A stretch of DNA of 64,000 bases from Blautia schinkii (GTDB lineage Bacteria > Bacillota > Clostridia > Lachnospirales > Lachnospiraceae), in the NCBI RefSeq assembly GCF_013304825.1, contig NZ_JAAWUO010000015.1, forward strand, positions 1 to 64,000. Reading direction: 5' to 3'. Below the pieces are notes generated by a model, which did no database searches, was not told the origin of the DNA, and was given only the letters and a program-made list of their open reading frames with translations. Both the position numbers and the translations under genes were made by a program. This document shows positions 9,048-17,984 of this stretch, in pieces (positions within the stretch are counted from its first letter, which is position 1; every line of letters starts with the position of its first letter).

Positions 9048-9791
9048 ATGACTTTACAGCAGATTCTTGAAGAAGTAAAAAACGGACAGCTCTCTGTGGA
9101 GCATGCAGAAAACCTTCTGAAAAAAGAAGGATACGAAGAAATGGATTATGCGAAACTGGATACCACAAGGAAAGAGCGTACCGGTTTTGCAGAAGTAGTT
9201 TACTGTGCGAGAAAAGCAGACGAACATCTTCTGAACATTTATCAGAAGCTTTATAAAGAGGATGGGGAGGTCTTTGGCACCAGGGCATCCCAGCATCAGT
9301 ATGAGCTGGTGAAAAGTGTTCTTCCCCAGGTTGTCTATGATCCTGTTTCCGGGATACTGAAGATCGAGAAGGAAAGGAAACGTATCGGAAAAGTGGCAGT
9401 TTGTACAGCAGGAACTGCAGATATTTCTGTTGCCGAGGAAGCTGCCCAGACAGCAGAGTATTTCGGAACTCATGTGGAGCGGATCTATGATGTGGGAGTC
9501 AGTGGCATGCACAGGCTTTTTTCCAGGCTGGATACGATCCGGAATGCAAACTGTGTTGTTGCAATTGCCGGAATGGAAGGAGCACTGGCCAGTGTGATAG
9601 GTGGTCTTGTGAAACGCCCGGTGATCGCAGTTCCTACATCTGTAGGATATGGAGCCAGCTTCCACGGACTTTCGGCACTTTTGACCATGATTAATTCCTG
9701 TGCCAATGGAATTGCAGTAGTAAACATTGATAATGGATATGGTGCAGGATATCTTGCAACACAGATCAACAGACTTGCGGAGGGAAAATAG
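9048..9791 (+). CDS. larB: LarB: pyridinium-3,5-bisdicarboxylate mononucleotide synthase
   Basis: First enzyme of nickel-pincer nucleotide cofactor synthesis, carboxylating and hydrolysing nicotinic acid adenine dinucleotide. It is 247 residues, with an N-terminal helical region and a C-terminal AIR-carboxylase-like (PurE) domain from about residue 115; GKVAVCTAGTADISVAEEA, VVAIAGMEGALASVIGGLV and PVIAVPTSVGYG are the family blocks. The start at 9048 has GGGAGG at 9035-9040; the 32 codons before it lie in the inverted repeat. It abuts larC. LarE (sulphur insertion) and LarA (lactate racemase) are not in the window. Confidence 0.92.
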   Translation: MTLQQILEEVKNGQLSVEHAENLLKKEGYEEMDYAKLDTTRKERTGFAEVVYCARKADEHLLNIYQKLYKEDGEVFGTRASQHQYELVKSVLPQVVYDPVSGILKIEKERKRIGKVAVCTAGTADISVAEEAAQTAEYFGTHVERIYDVGVSGMHRLFSRLDTIRNANCVVAIAGMEGALASVIGGLVKRPVIAVPTSVGYGASFHGLSALLTMINSCANGIAVVNIDNGYGAGYLATQINRLAEGK

Positions 9792-11168
9792 ATGAAAAAT
9801 AAATTATATCTGGAATGTACTTCCGGAATCAGCGGAGATATGGCAGTTGCCGCGCTTCTTGACCTGGGTGCAAGCAGGGAGAAACTTAAGAAAGCTTTAA
9901 AGAGTCTTCCTGTAAAAGGTTTCGATATTAAGATCAGCCGTGTGGTGAAATCCGGGATCGATGCCTGTGATTTTGATGTAGTGCTGGATAAAGAACATGA
10001 GAATCATGATCATGATATGGGATATCTGCATGGACACGAGCATGGAGAGCATAGCCGTGAACATGAAGAAGCACATGCCTGCAGGGCAAACCATCATCAT
10101 GAGACAACAGGGTATGTCCATGAGCATGAAAACCATGATACTCATGCACATGCAGCAGAATCACATTCCCATCACGGACATCATCACCATGAGCACCGCG
10201 GACTTAACGAGATCATGGCTATTATTGATCATGCAGACATGACAGACCGTGCCAGATCTTATGCGAAAAAAATCTTTACCATCCTTGCCACAGCAGAAGC
10301 GAAAGCCCATAATGTACCGGCAGATCAGGTGCATTTCCATGAGGTAGGTGCAGTGGATTCCATTGTGGATATTCTTTTCGTGGCGGTGTGTATGGATGAT
10401 CTGGACGTGGAGGAAGTGATCATTCCGAGACTTTGCGAGGGAAGCGGAACCATCCGCTGTCAGCACGGAATCCTTCCGGTGCCTGTTCCGGCAGTAAGCA
10501 ATATTGTAAGTGCCCATCATCTGAAGCTGCATATCACGCCAGTTCAGGGCGAACTGGTGACACCTACCGGTGCAGCCATTGTGGCAGCATTTCTTACATC
10601 AGAGAAGCTTCCGGAAGATTTTACAGTGGAAAAGATCGGTATCGGAGCAGGCAAGCGCCAGTATGAATGCCCGGGCATCCTCCGTGCCATGCTGATCCGG
10701 GAAGCAGAGAAGAATACAGAGATACAGAAGTTTTCAGATACAGAATCCGATACGATTATCAAGCTGGAATCAAATATTGATGACTGCACAGGAGAAACTC
10801 TCGGCTATGTGATGGAGCTTCTTTATGAGGCAGGAGCCAGAGAAGCTAATTACATGCCTGTATTTATGAAGAAAAACCGTCCGGCATGGCTTCTCACAGT
10901 TATCTGTAAGGAAGATCAGGTTTCCGGGATGGAGAGGATCATTTTCAAAGAGACCACAACCATTGGGATACGCCGTCAGAAGATGGAGCGCACTGTCCTG
11001 AAAAGAGAAAAGAGAACAGTTGTAACACCACTGGGAGACGTAGAAGTAAAAGTATGCATCTTTGATGGCCAGGAATATATTTATCCGGAATATGAAAGCG
11101 TAAAAAAACTCTGTAAAAAAACAGGAGTTTCTTACAGGGAAGCTTATCATATGGCTGTTTGCGGATAG
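9792..11168 (+). CDS. larC: LarC: nickel insertion protein, His-rich
   Basis: Nickel insertase of the nickel-pincer cofactor pathway, CTP-dependent in the studied enzyme. It is 458 residues. The N-terminal part opens LYLECTSGISGDMAVAALL, and conserved blocks FHEVGAVDSIVDI and TPTGAAIV follow; the C-terminal part has ESNIDDCTGE and KKNRPAW. Residues 69-135 contain 25 histidines, a likely nickel store or chelating loop. In Lactobacillus plantarum the two halves are joined by programmed frameshifting; here the reading frame is continuous. The ATG directly follows the larB stop. No terminator is visible before the next promoter. Confidence 0.92.
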   Translation: MKNKLYLECTSGISGDMAVAALLDLGASREKLKKALKSLPVKGFDIKISRVVKSGIDACDFDVVLDKEHENHDHDMGYLHGHEHGEHSREHEEAHACRANHHHETTGYVHEHENHDTHAHAAESHSHHGHHHHEHRGLNEIMAIIDHADMTDRARSYAKKIFTILATAEAKAHNVPADQVHFHEVGAVDSIVDILFVAVCMDDLDVEEVIIPRLCEGSGTIRCQHGILPVPVPAVSNIVSAHHLKLHITPVQGELVTPTGAAIVAAFLTSEKLPEDFTVEKIGIGAGKRQYECPGILRAMLIREAEKNTEIQKFSDTESDTIIKLESNIDDCTGETLGYVMELLYEAGAREANYMPVFMKKNRPAWLLTVICKEDQVSGMERIIFKETTTIGIRRQKMERTVLKREKRTVVTPLGDVEVKVCIFDGQEYIYPEYESVKKLCKKTGVSYREAYHMAVCG

Positions 11169-11180
11169 CGTTTTTTTCTA

Positions 11181-11209
11181 TTGACACATTTTCAAAAAAA
11201 CTATATAAA
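11181..11209 (+). promoter_or_regulatory. Consensus promoter of the first LacI-type gene
   Basis: TTGACA (11181-11186), 17-base spacer, TATAAA (11204-11209). Confidence 0.8.
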
Positions 11210-11277
11210 TGTATATAGAACAATCATTGCAGATAAAAAGGCAGTGATGCAGTAAGGCGGAAGCAGGAGAATGATTT

Positions 11278-12306
11278 ATGGCGGTAACGATACAGCAGAT
11301 TGCAGAACGGGCAGGGGTTTCCAGAGGAACCGTAGACAGGGCATTGAACCACAGAGGACGGATCAATCCGGAGGTAGCAGAGAATATTTGCCGGCTGGCA
11401 GAAGAGATGGGCTATGTGCAGAAAGAACGGAAACGTTCCAGAACAGCGAAAGATCAGCAGGTAAAGATTGGAGTTGTCACTCAGCTGGCAAGATCTTCCT
11501 TTATGCAGGAAGTGAACAGAGGCATTGAGAAAGCCGCTCAGGAGCTTAAGGAGAAAGGAATCCAGCTGATCCTGAAAGAAGGGTTGTCTGTTGATGAGGA
11601 AGAACAGCTTCAGGCGATTGAAGAGCTGGAAAAAGAAGGGATTCGAGGCCTTGCAGTGATGCCTGTGGACAGTGAGGCTGTCCGCGAGAAGCTGAATTCT
11701 CTTATTGAAGAGAAAAATATTCCGGTAGTAACTTTCAACTCTGATATTGTTGGAACTAGAAGAGCATGTTTTGTGGGGATGGATAACCGCAAGAGTGGCC
11801 GTACAGCAGCAGGTCTTCTGGGAATGCTTACAAGAGGCAGCGGCAAGATTCTTATTATCACCGGATATTTCAGCAACCATGTTGATAACCAGCGTGTGGA
11901 TGGTTTTGTAGAAGAAGTTAAGAAAGCTTTTCCGCATCTGGAGATTGCAGGTGTTCACGGAAGCTTCGATGAGGCATCTGAAGTGGAGCATATTATAGAG
12001 AATTCCATGATGAGCACATCAGGGATCAGCGGGATCCTGGTGGTATCCGGCGGCCAGGCAGGTGTTGGGAAAGCTTTTGAAAAGCTAAGACTGGATCGCA
12101 GGCCTTATGTTGTGATCTATGACCAGACACCGAAGAATGAACGCGCCTTAAAAAATGATTCTGTTGATTTCCTGATCGACCAGAATGGATATGTCCAGGG
12201 CTACGAACCGCCAAGGATCCTGGCGGATATCCTGACAAAAGGTCAGGAACCGGAGAGAGAATATCTTTTTACAGATATCAAGATCAAAACCAAATATAAT
12301 CTGTGA
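11278..12306 (+). CDS. LacI family transcriptional regulator
   Basis: DNA-binding repressor of 342 residues. An N-terminal HTH (TIQQIAERAGVSRGTVDRAL, residues 4-23) is followed by a hinge and a periplasmic-binding-protein-type sugar domain from about residue 62 (KIGVVTQLARSSFMQEV). It is closely related to the LacI-type gene at 24072; the recognition helix GVSRGTVDRALN is identical in both. Position beside the iol operon suggests control of inositol genes, possibly through the CACGC boxes near iolC and iolG. It has its own strong promoter, an AGGAG site at 11264 and a terminator. The ligand is unknown; an inositol-pathway metabolite is inferred. Confidence 0.9.
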   Translation: MAVTIQQIAERAGVSRGTVDRALNHRGRINPEVAENICRLAEEMGYVQKERKRSRTAKDQQVKIGVVTQLARSSFMQEVNRGIEKAAQELKEKGIQLILKEGLSVDEEEQLQAIEELEKEGIRGLAVMPVDSEAVREKLNSLIEEKNIPVVTFNSDIVGTRRACFVGMDNRKSGRTAAGLLGMLTRGSGKILIITGYFSNHVDNQRVDGFVEEVKKAFPHLEIAGVHGSFDEASEVEHIIENSMMSTSGISGILVVSGGQAGVGKAFEKLRLDRRPYVVIYDQTPKNERALKNDSVDFLIDQNGYVQGYEPPRILADILTKGQEPEREYLFTDIKIKTKYNL

Positions 12307-12353
12307 TTATAAGTTGCATTAAGTGAAAGATCACGTAGGAAAAATAGGAAAAA

Positions 12354-12384
12354 GTCTGCAGAATAAAAACTGCAGGCTTTTTTT
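12354..12384 (+). terminator. Terminator after the LacI-type gene
   Basis: GTCTGCAG (12354-12361) pairs with CTGCAGGC (12370-12377, one G-U), then seven to eight T residues. Confidence 0.88.
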
Positions 12385-12493
12385 GCGCTTTAAAAGAGCG
12401 GGGAATCATGGGGATTATAGCACTCACAGAAATTATTATAGTTAAACGGATATTCGCAATAGAAACAGGGGGCTTTAGGTATATGCCTGAAAT

Positions 12494-12527
12494 GCGTGCT
12501 ACTGGCGTGCTGTAATTTAAAACACGC
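12494..12527. promoter_or_regulatory. Upstream GCGTGC/ACACGC box cluster
   Basis: GCGTGCT occurs at 12494-12500 and 12505-12511, and ACACGC at 12522-12527. These are the same core as the boxes near the iolC start and the palindrome before iolG, so this may be an auxiliary operator. Confidence 0.45.
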
Positions 12528-12618
12528 AAAAGCACATATCAACAATATCTACTTTTACCAAAATAAAACCCATAAAATTGTACAGAATAACAGAAAACGA
12601 AGAAAATACAAAGAAGTA

Positions 12619-12647
12619 CTTGCTCAATTTTAAAAAGAATGCTATAT
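12619..12647 (+). promoter_or_regulatory. Promoter of the iolCDB operon
   Basis: TTGCTC (12619-12624), 17-base spacer ending in an extended TGC, and TATATT (12642-12647). Confidence 0.75.
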
Positions 12648-12663
12648 TAACATCATAAGGAAA

Positions 12664-12700
12664 CACGCAAGAAAGCACGCATAACAAAATAAAGCACGCA
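12664..12700 (+). promoter_or_regulatory. Triple CACGCA operator boxes downstream of the iolC promoter
   Basis: Direct copies of CACGCA at 12664-12669, 12676-12681 and 12695-12700. They begin about 10 bases after the predicted start site, a position suited to a repressor roadblock. Confidence 0.55.
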
Positions 12701-12742
12701 AGTAAGTAAAAAACAATCATCAAACAAAACGGAGGTAAGATC

Positions 12743-13777
12743 ATGAAGTATATCGAATTTGATGAATCCAGACCAATGGACCTGGTACTCCTTGGAAGAG
12801 TTGCCATTGATTTCAACCCTGCTTATAACGACCAGGTGAAAGAAGAGTTCAAGCCCCTGAAGAAGGTACATATGTTTGAGAAATTCGTAGGAGGCTCTCC
12901 TGCAAACATCGCTGTAGGTGTTACCAAACATGGCATGAAAGCAGGATTCATCGGAAAGGTTTCTGATGATCAGTTCGGTGAGTATGTTGTAGATTATTTT
13001 AATGAGAGAGGAATCGATACCTCACAGATCACCAAATGTACAAACGGAGAGAAACTGGGACTTACCTTTACAGAGATGCTTTCTCCGAAGGAAAGCAGCA
13101 TCCTCATGTACCGTAACCGTATCGCAGACCTGCAGCTTCATGTAGACGACATCCACGAGGACTACATCAAAAATGCAAAAGCGATTCTCATCTCCGGAAC
13201 TGCTCTTGCGGAGAGTCCGTCCAGAGAAGCAGCGATCAAAGCAGTTATGCTTGCAAAGAAAGTAAACACAAAGATCATCTTTGATATCGATTACAGAGAA
13301 TACAACTGGAAGAACGCAGATGAGATTTCCATCTACTATTCCATCGTAGCAAAAGAAGCAGACATTATCATGGGCTCCAGAGAAGAGTTTGATCTTACAG
13401 AGAAGCTGATCAAAGAGGGCATGACTGACGAGGAGAGTGCAGCTTACTGGCAGGCAAAAAATGCAAAGATCGTTGTCATCAAACACGGTATGAAGGGTTC
13501 CACAGCATACACAGTTGACGGACAGAAGTTCAGCATTAAGCCTTTCCCGGTTGATGCAAGAAAAGGCTTCGGCGGCGGAGACGGATATGGCTCCGGATTC
13601 CTGTATGGACTGTACCAGGGCTGGGAGATCATTGACTGCCTGGAGTTCGGTTCCGCAGAGGCATCCATGATGGTTAAGAGTAACAACTGCTCCGATTCCC
13701 TTCCGGGACCGGATGAGGTTCACGCATTCATTAAAGATGAAAAAGAAAAATTCGGCGAAATGATCGCAAGAGTATAA
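12743..13777 (+). CDS. iolC: 5-dehydro-2-deoxygluconokinase
   Basis: PfkB-family kinase phosphorylating 5-dehydro-2-deoxy-D-gluconate (DKG) to DKG-6-phosphate in myo-inositol catabolism. It is 344 residues, with the early PfkB motif FVGGSPANIAVGVTKHGMKAG (about 48-68) split by the substrate site and the C-terminal catalytic block GFGGGDGYGSGFLYGL (Asp base in GGGD). The opening DLVLLGRVAIDFNP is typical of IolC. First gene of iolC-iolD-iolB-adh; a GGAGG site lies at 12731-12735. Separate from iolG-iolE-iolJ 12 kb downstream, but both groups carry CACGC boxes. Confidence 0.95.
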   Translation: MKYIEFDESRPMDLVLLGRVAIDFNPAYNDQVKEEFKPLKKVHMFEKFVGGSPANIAVGVTKHGMKAGFIGKVSDDQFGEYVVDYFNERGIDTSQITKCTNGEKLGLTFTEMLSPKESSILMYRNRIADLQLHVDDIHEDYIKNAKAILISGTALAESPSREAAIKAVMLAKKVNTKIIFDIDYREYNWKNADEISIYYSIVAKEADIIMGSREEFDLTEKLIKEGMTDEESAAYWQAKNAKIVVIKHGMKGSTAYTVDGQKFSIKPFPVDARKGFGGGDGYGSGFLYGLYQGWEIIDCLEFGSAEASMMVKSNNCSDSLPGPDEVHAFIKDEKEKFGEMIARV

Positions 13778-13795
13778 AGAAAAGGAGTGGAAAAA

Positions 13796-15727
13796 ATGGC
13801 AAAGACAGTAAGAATGACAACTGCACAGGCAATTGTAAAATTTCTGGATAATCAGTACGTTTCCATGGACGGAGTGGAGACAAAATTTGTAGAAGGCTTT
13901 TTCACGATCTTCGGACACGGCATTGCTGTAGGACTTGGAGAGGCACTGGATACCAATCCTGGCCAGTTAAAAGTTCTTCAGGGAAGAAACGAGCAGGGCA
14001 TGTGCCACGTTGCAACCGCTTTTGCAAAACAGAGCAACCGTAAGAAAATTATCGCTTGTGCATCTTCCATCGGACCTGGAGCAGCAAACATGGTAACAGC
14101 ATGTGCGACAGCGACAGTAAACAACATTCCGCTTCTTGTGTTCCCGGCAGATACTTTTGCATCCCGCCAGCCTGATCCGGTTCTTCAGCAGCTGGAGCAG
14201 AGCAGCAGCCTTGCCATCAGCACAAACGATGCATTCAAGCCAGTCTGCAAATACTGGGACAGAATCACAAGACCGGAGATGGTCATGACAGCTCTTATCA
14301 ACGCAATGAGAGTTCTTACAGATCCGGCTGAAACAGGCGCATGCTGTATTGCACTTTGTCAGGATGTTGAGGGTGAATCCTTTGACTTCCCGGAGTACTT
14401 CTTCAAGAAGAGAGTACACAGGATCACAAGACCGGTTGCAGTAGACGAAGAGCTTGAGGATGTAGCTGAGATCATTGCAGGAGCTAAAAAACCTCTTATC
14501 GTTGTAGGCGGCGGTGTCCGTTACTCAGAGGCTGGAGAAACTGTTGAGAAATTCTGTGAGGAGTTTAAGATCCCGTTCGGCGAGACACAGGCTGGAAAGA
14601 GTGCCTGCCAGTCCGGCAATCCATACTGCCTTGGTGGTATCGGTGTAACAGGTACCTACGCTTCCAACATCATCGGTAAAGACGCAGATGTGGTAATCTC
14701 TATCGGTTCCAGAATGTCTGACTTTACAACAAGCTCCAAGCATCTGTTCCAGAACGAAGATGTTCAGTTTGTAAGCATCAACAACTGCAGATTCCACGCA
14801 TACAAGATGGATGCAGTAAAAGCAGTGGGCGATGCAAAAGCTACTGTAGAGGCACTTGCAGAGAAACTTCGTGCAAGAGGATATAAATCCGCATATACAG
14901 ACGAGATTGAGAAAGCAAAAGCTGCATGGGATAAAGAGATGGAGCGTCTGGGAAGCATCGAGTACACAGGAGATGATTTTGAGCCGTTAATTAAGGCAAG
15001 AGATCCTCGTACAATTCCGGAGTATGTAAAACTTACAAACGGAAAAATCACACAGACAGCAGCACTTGCAGCGATCAACAGAACAATTGATAAAAATGCA
15101 ACCATTATAACAGCAGGCGGTTCTCTTCCAAGCTGTATGCAGCGTATGTGGAGAACAGACAAACGTGGCGGATATCATGCAGAGTACGGATATTCCTGCA
15201 TGGGATATGAGGTTGCTGCTACCCTTGGTGTGAAATTCGCAGAGCCGGATAATGAAGTATATTGCGTAGTTGGTGACTCCAGCTTCCAGATGCTCCACAG
15301 CGAGATTATGACTATCATGCAGGAGAGGCAGAAGGTCAATATCATGGTATTTGATAACTGCGGATTCGGCTGTATCAACAACCTTGAGATGAACCATGGA
15401 ATCGGAAGCCTTGCAACAGAGTTCCGTTACACAGATGGCAAGAAACCGACAGGAGACCTGATTCCTGTAGATTATGCAAAGATCGGCGAAGGCTATGGCC
15501 TGAAGACATACACCTGCCGCACCATCCAGGAGCTTGTTGACGCTCTGGAAGATGCTAAGAAACAGGAACTTGCATGCCTCTTTGATCTCAAAGTTATTCC
15601 TAAGACCATGACAGACGGATATGAGTCCTGGTGGGATGTAGGAATTGCAACAACATCTGAGAAGGAAAGTGTAAGAAAGGCCTGCGAGGGAGTTATGAAA
15701 GGCCGCGAAGAGGCAAGACTGTACTAA
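13796..15727 (+). CDS. iolD: 3D-(3,5/4)-trihydroxycyclohexane-1,2-dione hydrolase
   Basis: Thiamine-diphosphate enzyme opening the ring of trihydroxycyclohexanedione to 5-deoxy-glucuronate. It is 643 residues with the three-domain acetolactate-synthase fold. The N-terminal pyrimidine-binding Glu lies in GRNEQGMCHVA (about residue 66), the central domain has VVGGGVRYS, and the C-terminal ThDP motif runs from GDSSFQ to DNCGFG. The start at 13796 (MAKTVRMTTAQAI) has AAAGGAG eight bases before; a GTG at 13787 overlaps that site and is less likely. Tightly linked to iolC and iolB. Confidence 0.96.
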   Translation: MAKTVRMTTAQAIVKFLDNQYVSMDGVETKFVEGFFTIFGHGIAVGLGEALDTNPGQLKVLQGRNEQGMCHVATAFAKQSNRKKIIACASSIGPGAANMVTACATATVNNIPLLVFPADTFASRQPDPVLQQLEQSSSLAISTNDAFKPVCKYWDRITRPEMVMTALINAMRVLTDPAETGACCIALCQDVEGESFDFPEYFFKKRVHRITRPVAVDEELEDVAEIIAGAKKPLIVVGGGVRYSEAGETVEKFCEEFKIPFGETQAGKSACQSGNPYCLGGIGVTGTYASNIIGKDADVVISIGSRMSDFTTSSKHLFQNEDVQFVSINNCRFHAYKMDAVKAVGDAKATVEALAEKLRARGYKSAYTDEIEKAKAAWDKEMERLGSIEYTGDDFEPLIKARDPRTIPEYVKLTNGKITQTAALAAINRTIDKNATIITAGGSLPSCMQRMWRTDKRGGYHAEYGYSCMGYEVAATLGVKFAEPDNEVYCVVGDSSFQMLHSEIMTIMQERQKVNIMVFDNCGFGCINNLEMNHGIGSLATEFRYTDGKKPTGDLIPVDYAKIGEGYGLKTYTCRTIQELVDALEDAKKQELACLFDLKVIPKTMTDGYESWWDVGIATTSEKESVRKACEGVMKGREEARLY

Positions 15728-15743
15728 TCTGGGAGGTAAGAAA

Positions 15744-16529
15744 ATGAGTAAAGTATTTGGTTATCCGGAATATGACGAAAAAGGCGAAAAGATTCTTACA
15801 ACATACGATAATGAGTACAAGGCCATGATGATGGACATCCGTGTTTACCGTATGAAAGCAGGAGAGACAAAAACATTTTTTAGAGAGGGTGAGGAGACAG
15901 CAGTTCTCCTTCTCTCCGGAAATATTACCTATAAATGGAACGGAAACGAAGCTGCAGCAACCAGAAAGGATGTATTCACAGAGGGACCATGGTGTGTTCA
16001 CGGATGTACAGGAACTGAGATCACAGTTGTGGCAAATGCAGAGTCACAGATCCTTGTCCAGTGTACAAAGAATGAGAAAGATTTTGGTGCGAAACTCTAC
16101 AAACCGGAAGATGCTCCGTGGGGATATTCCAGCGTAGGTAAATTCGGAAACGTGGCAAAGAGAAGAGTGAATACCATCTTTGATCATGACATTTCACCGG
16201 AATCCAATATGGTACTTGGTGAGGTTCTCAATGACAGAGGAAACTGGTCCGGATATCTGCCACACAGACATCCGCAGCCGGAGACATACTTCTTCAAATT
16301 TGACCATCCGGAAGGATTCGGAGCAAGCTTTGTGGGAGATCAGGTGTTCAAGAGCACTGACGAGAGCTTTTCCGCAATTCCAGGAGGAGAGCTTCATCCG
16401 CAGGCAGTTGCACCTGGATATCAGATGTACACATGCTGGATGATCCGTCACATTGATGGAAATCCATGGCTGCAGACAGATCGCTGTGAGGATGAGAGAT
16501 ATACCTGGCTTCATGATGCTGAGTTTTAA
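15744..16529 (+). CDS. iolB: 5-deoxy-glucuronate isomerase
   Basis: Cupin-fold isomerase converting 5-deoxy-glucuronate to 5-dehydro-2-deoxygluconate. It is 261 residues with two cupin halves; the metal site is visible in LPHRHPQPETYFFKFD and a later GELHPQAVAPGYQMYTCW. It follows iolD by 16 bases with GGGAGG upstream. A nested hairpin (16567-16627) lies between it and the dehydrogenase gene. Confidence 0.95.
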   Translation: MSKVFGYPEYDEKGEKILTTYDNEYKAMMMDIRVYRMKAGETKTFFREGEETAVLLLSGNITYKWNGNEAAATRKDVFTEGPWCVHGCTGTEITVVANAESQILVQCTKNEKDFGAKLYKPEDAPWGYSSVGKFGNVAKRRVNTIFDHDISPESNMVLGEVLNDRGNWSGYLPHRHPQPETYFFKFDHPEGFGASFVGDQVFKSTDESFSAIPGGELHPQAVAPGYQMYTCWMIRHIDGNPWLQTDRCEDERYTWLHDAEF

Positions 16530-16566
16530 GAAATCGGAGAATCAGAATACTGATATGTAAATAACC

Positions 16567-16627
16567 GGCAGCAGAACGAGGAGAAATCGTTGCTGTCCTC
16601 AAAAACGGACAGCAGCGAACCTGCTGC
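16567..16627 (+). other. Nested hairpin between iolB and the Fe-ADH gene
   Basis: CGTTGCTGTCC (16588-16598) pairs with GGACAGCAGCG (16607-16617, one G-U), inside an outer GCAGCAG/CTGCTGC pair (16568-16574 with 16621-16627). No T tract follows, so it is more likely an mRNA processing or stability element than a terminator. Confidence 0.5.
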
Positions 16628-16709
16628 TATTATGAAAGAAATTGTAGTGACTGATTAAGAAGCTGCTGATAAGATACAGCAGTGATTGCATAGAAGGGAG
16701 ATTTTGACA

Positions 16710-17861
16710 ATGGCAAGAGAATTTATTGTACCTGGAGAAATTATTTCCGGTTCCGGAGCACTGGATATGGCGGAGAGCGCACTGAAGCTCCTTGGTAAAA
16801 AAGCCCTGATCGTGACCGATAAAGTAATGATCGACCTGGGAAACTGTGCAAAAGTTGAGAAAGCTCTGACAAATCAGGGAATCGAATACAGCATTTATTC
16901 TGAGATTTCCGGTGAACCGACAGATACCATGATCGAAAAAGGACTGAAGCTTTATAAAGATGAGAACTGTGATTTCCTGGTAGCACTGGGAGGAGGAAGC
17001 CCGATCGACTCCATGAAAGCCATAGGCTCTCTGGTAGTAAATGGTGGAAATATCTCTGATTACATGGGAAAAGTGATCGATGTAAAAATGCCGCCTATGG
17101 CTGCGATTCCAACAACTGCAGGAACAGGATCTGAGGCAACTCAGTTTACTATCATCACAGACACAAAGAAAGATATCAAAATGCTTCTCAAAGGCAAAGT
17201 TCTCATGCCGGATCTTGCCATTATTGACCCGCAGTTTACCATGACAGCACCGCCTAAGATCACAGCAGCAACAGGTCTTGATGCGCTCTGCCACAGTGTA
17301 GAGGCTTATACATCCAGAAAAGCACAGACACTTTCTGATACTTTTGCGGTATCTGCAGTAAAGAGAATCTTCAAATACCTTCCGATTGCATACAAAGACG
17401 GAAAGAATGAAGAAGCCCGCGTACAGATGTCTGTAGCAGCTCTTGAGGCTGGAATCGCATTCAACAATGCATCTGTTACCATTATCCACGGAATGAGCCG
17501 TCCGATCGGAGCACTGTTCCATGTAGCACACGGACTTTCCAATGCAATGCTTCTCAAAGAGTGTCTTACATTTGCACTTCCTGGAGCATATGACAGATTT
17601 GGAGCTCTTGGCCGCGATATCGGAGTAGCTGACGCATCCGATTCCGATCAGGAGGCTGCTGAGAAATTCCTGAAAGCAGTAGAAGCACTTGTAAAAGAGC
17701 TGGATACCCCAACTCTGGAGCAGTTTGGAATCAACAAAGAAGAATTTTTCAATGTCATTGATAAAATGGCACATGATGCTATGGACAGTGGAAGTCCGCA
17801 GAATACCATGCGTGATGTAACAGAAGAAGAAGTAAAAGAAATCTACAGAAAACTCTGGTAA
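16710..17861 (+). CDS. Iron-containing alcohol dehydrogenase (possible malonate-semialdehyde reductase)
   Basis: Group III metal-dependent alcohol dehydrogenase of 383 residues, cytosolic. The N-terminal nucleotide domain has LVALGGGSPIDSMKAIG and IPTTAGTGSEATQFT; metal ligands lie in TGLDALCHSVEAY and in the His-rich segment GALFHVAHGLSNAM. The start at 16710 has AAGGGAG at 16694-16700; eight upstream codons have none. It is the last gene before the operon terminator. IolA is absent, so a plausible role is NAD(P)H-dependent reduction of malonate semialdehyde to 3-hydroxypropionate, an inference from position. Other aldehydes remain possible. Confidence 0.85.
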   Translation: MAREFIVPGEIISGSGALDMAESALKLLGKKALIVTDKVMIDLGNCAKVEKALTNQGIEYSIYSEISGEPTDTMIEKGLKLYKDENCDFLVALGGGSPIDSMKAIGSLVVNGGNISDYMGKVIDVKMPPMAAIPTTAGTGSEATQFTIITDTKKDIKMLLKGKVLMPDLAIIDPQFTMTAPPKITAATGLDALCHSVEAYTSRKAQTLSDTFAVSAVKRIFKYLPIAYKDGKNEEARVQMSVAALEAGIAFNNASVTIIHGMSRPIGALFHVAHGLSNAMLLKECLTFALPGAYDRFGALGRDIGVADASDSDQEAAEKFLKAVEALVKELDTPTLEQFGINKEEFFNVIDKMAHDAMDSGSPQNTMRDVTEEEVKEIYRKLW

Positions 17862-17895
17862 AATGTGCATGTAAACCCATATTGCCAGTTAAGAA

Positions 17896-17934
17896 AAGAC
17901 TCCGGACCGGAGAAAAAGGCTCCGGAGTCTTTTT
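17896..17934 (+). terminator. Strong terminator of the iolCDB-adh operon
   Basis: GACTCCGGA (17898-17906) pairs perfectly with TCCGGAGTC (17921-17929), extendable by AA/TT, followed by a long T run. Confidence 0.92.
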
Positions 17935-17984
17935 TCCGGTTGGAAGAACAAGGGCAGCCGCAGAAGAAAGGAGGCAGATTGCCT

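Larger units (their letters stand above)
12307..12742 (+). other. 436-base control region of the iol operon
   Basis: No gene is seen. It contains a terminator (12354-12384), a pair of GCGTGCT repeats with an ACACGC box (12494-12527), a promoter (12619-12647) and three direct CACGCA boxes (12664-12700) before iolC. Confidence 0.7.

Noticed and set aside
10010..10200. Possible tandem repeat or CRISPR-like array in larC
   Set aside because: The repeats are irregular His codons in a coding frame, with no spacer structure.
9897..10242. Met- and His-rich frames opposite and alongside the His-rich part of larC
   Set aside because: They are simple products of the CAT/ATG repeat in the His codons and not separate genes.
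16599..17870. A 423-codon minus-strand frame over the Fe-ADH gene
   Set aside because: Antisense shadow of an unmistakable dehydrogenase; composition is Cys/Ser/Phe-rich without motifs.
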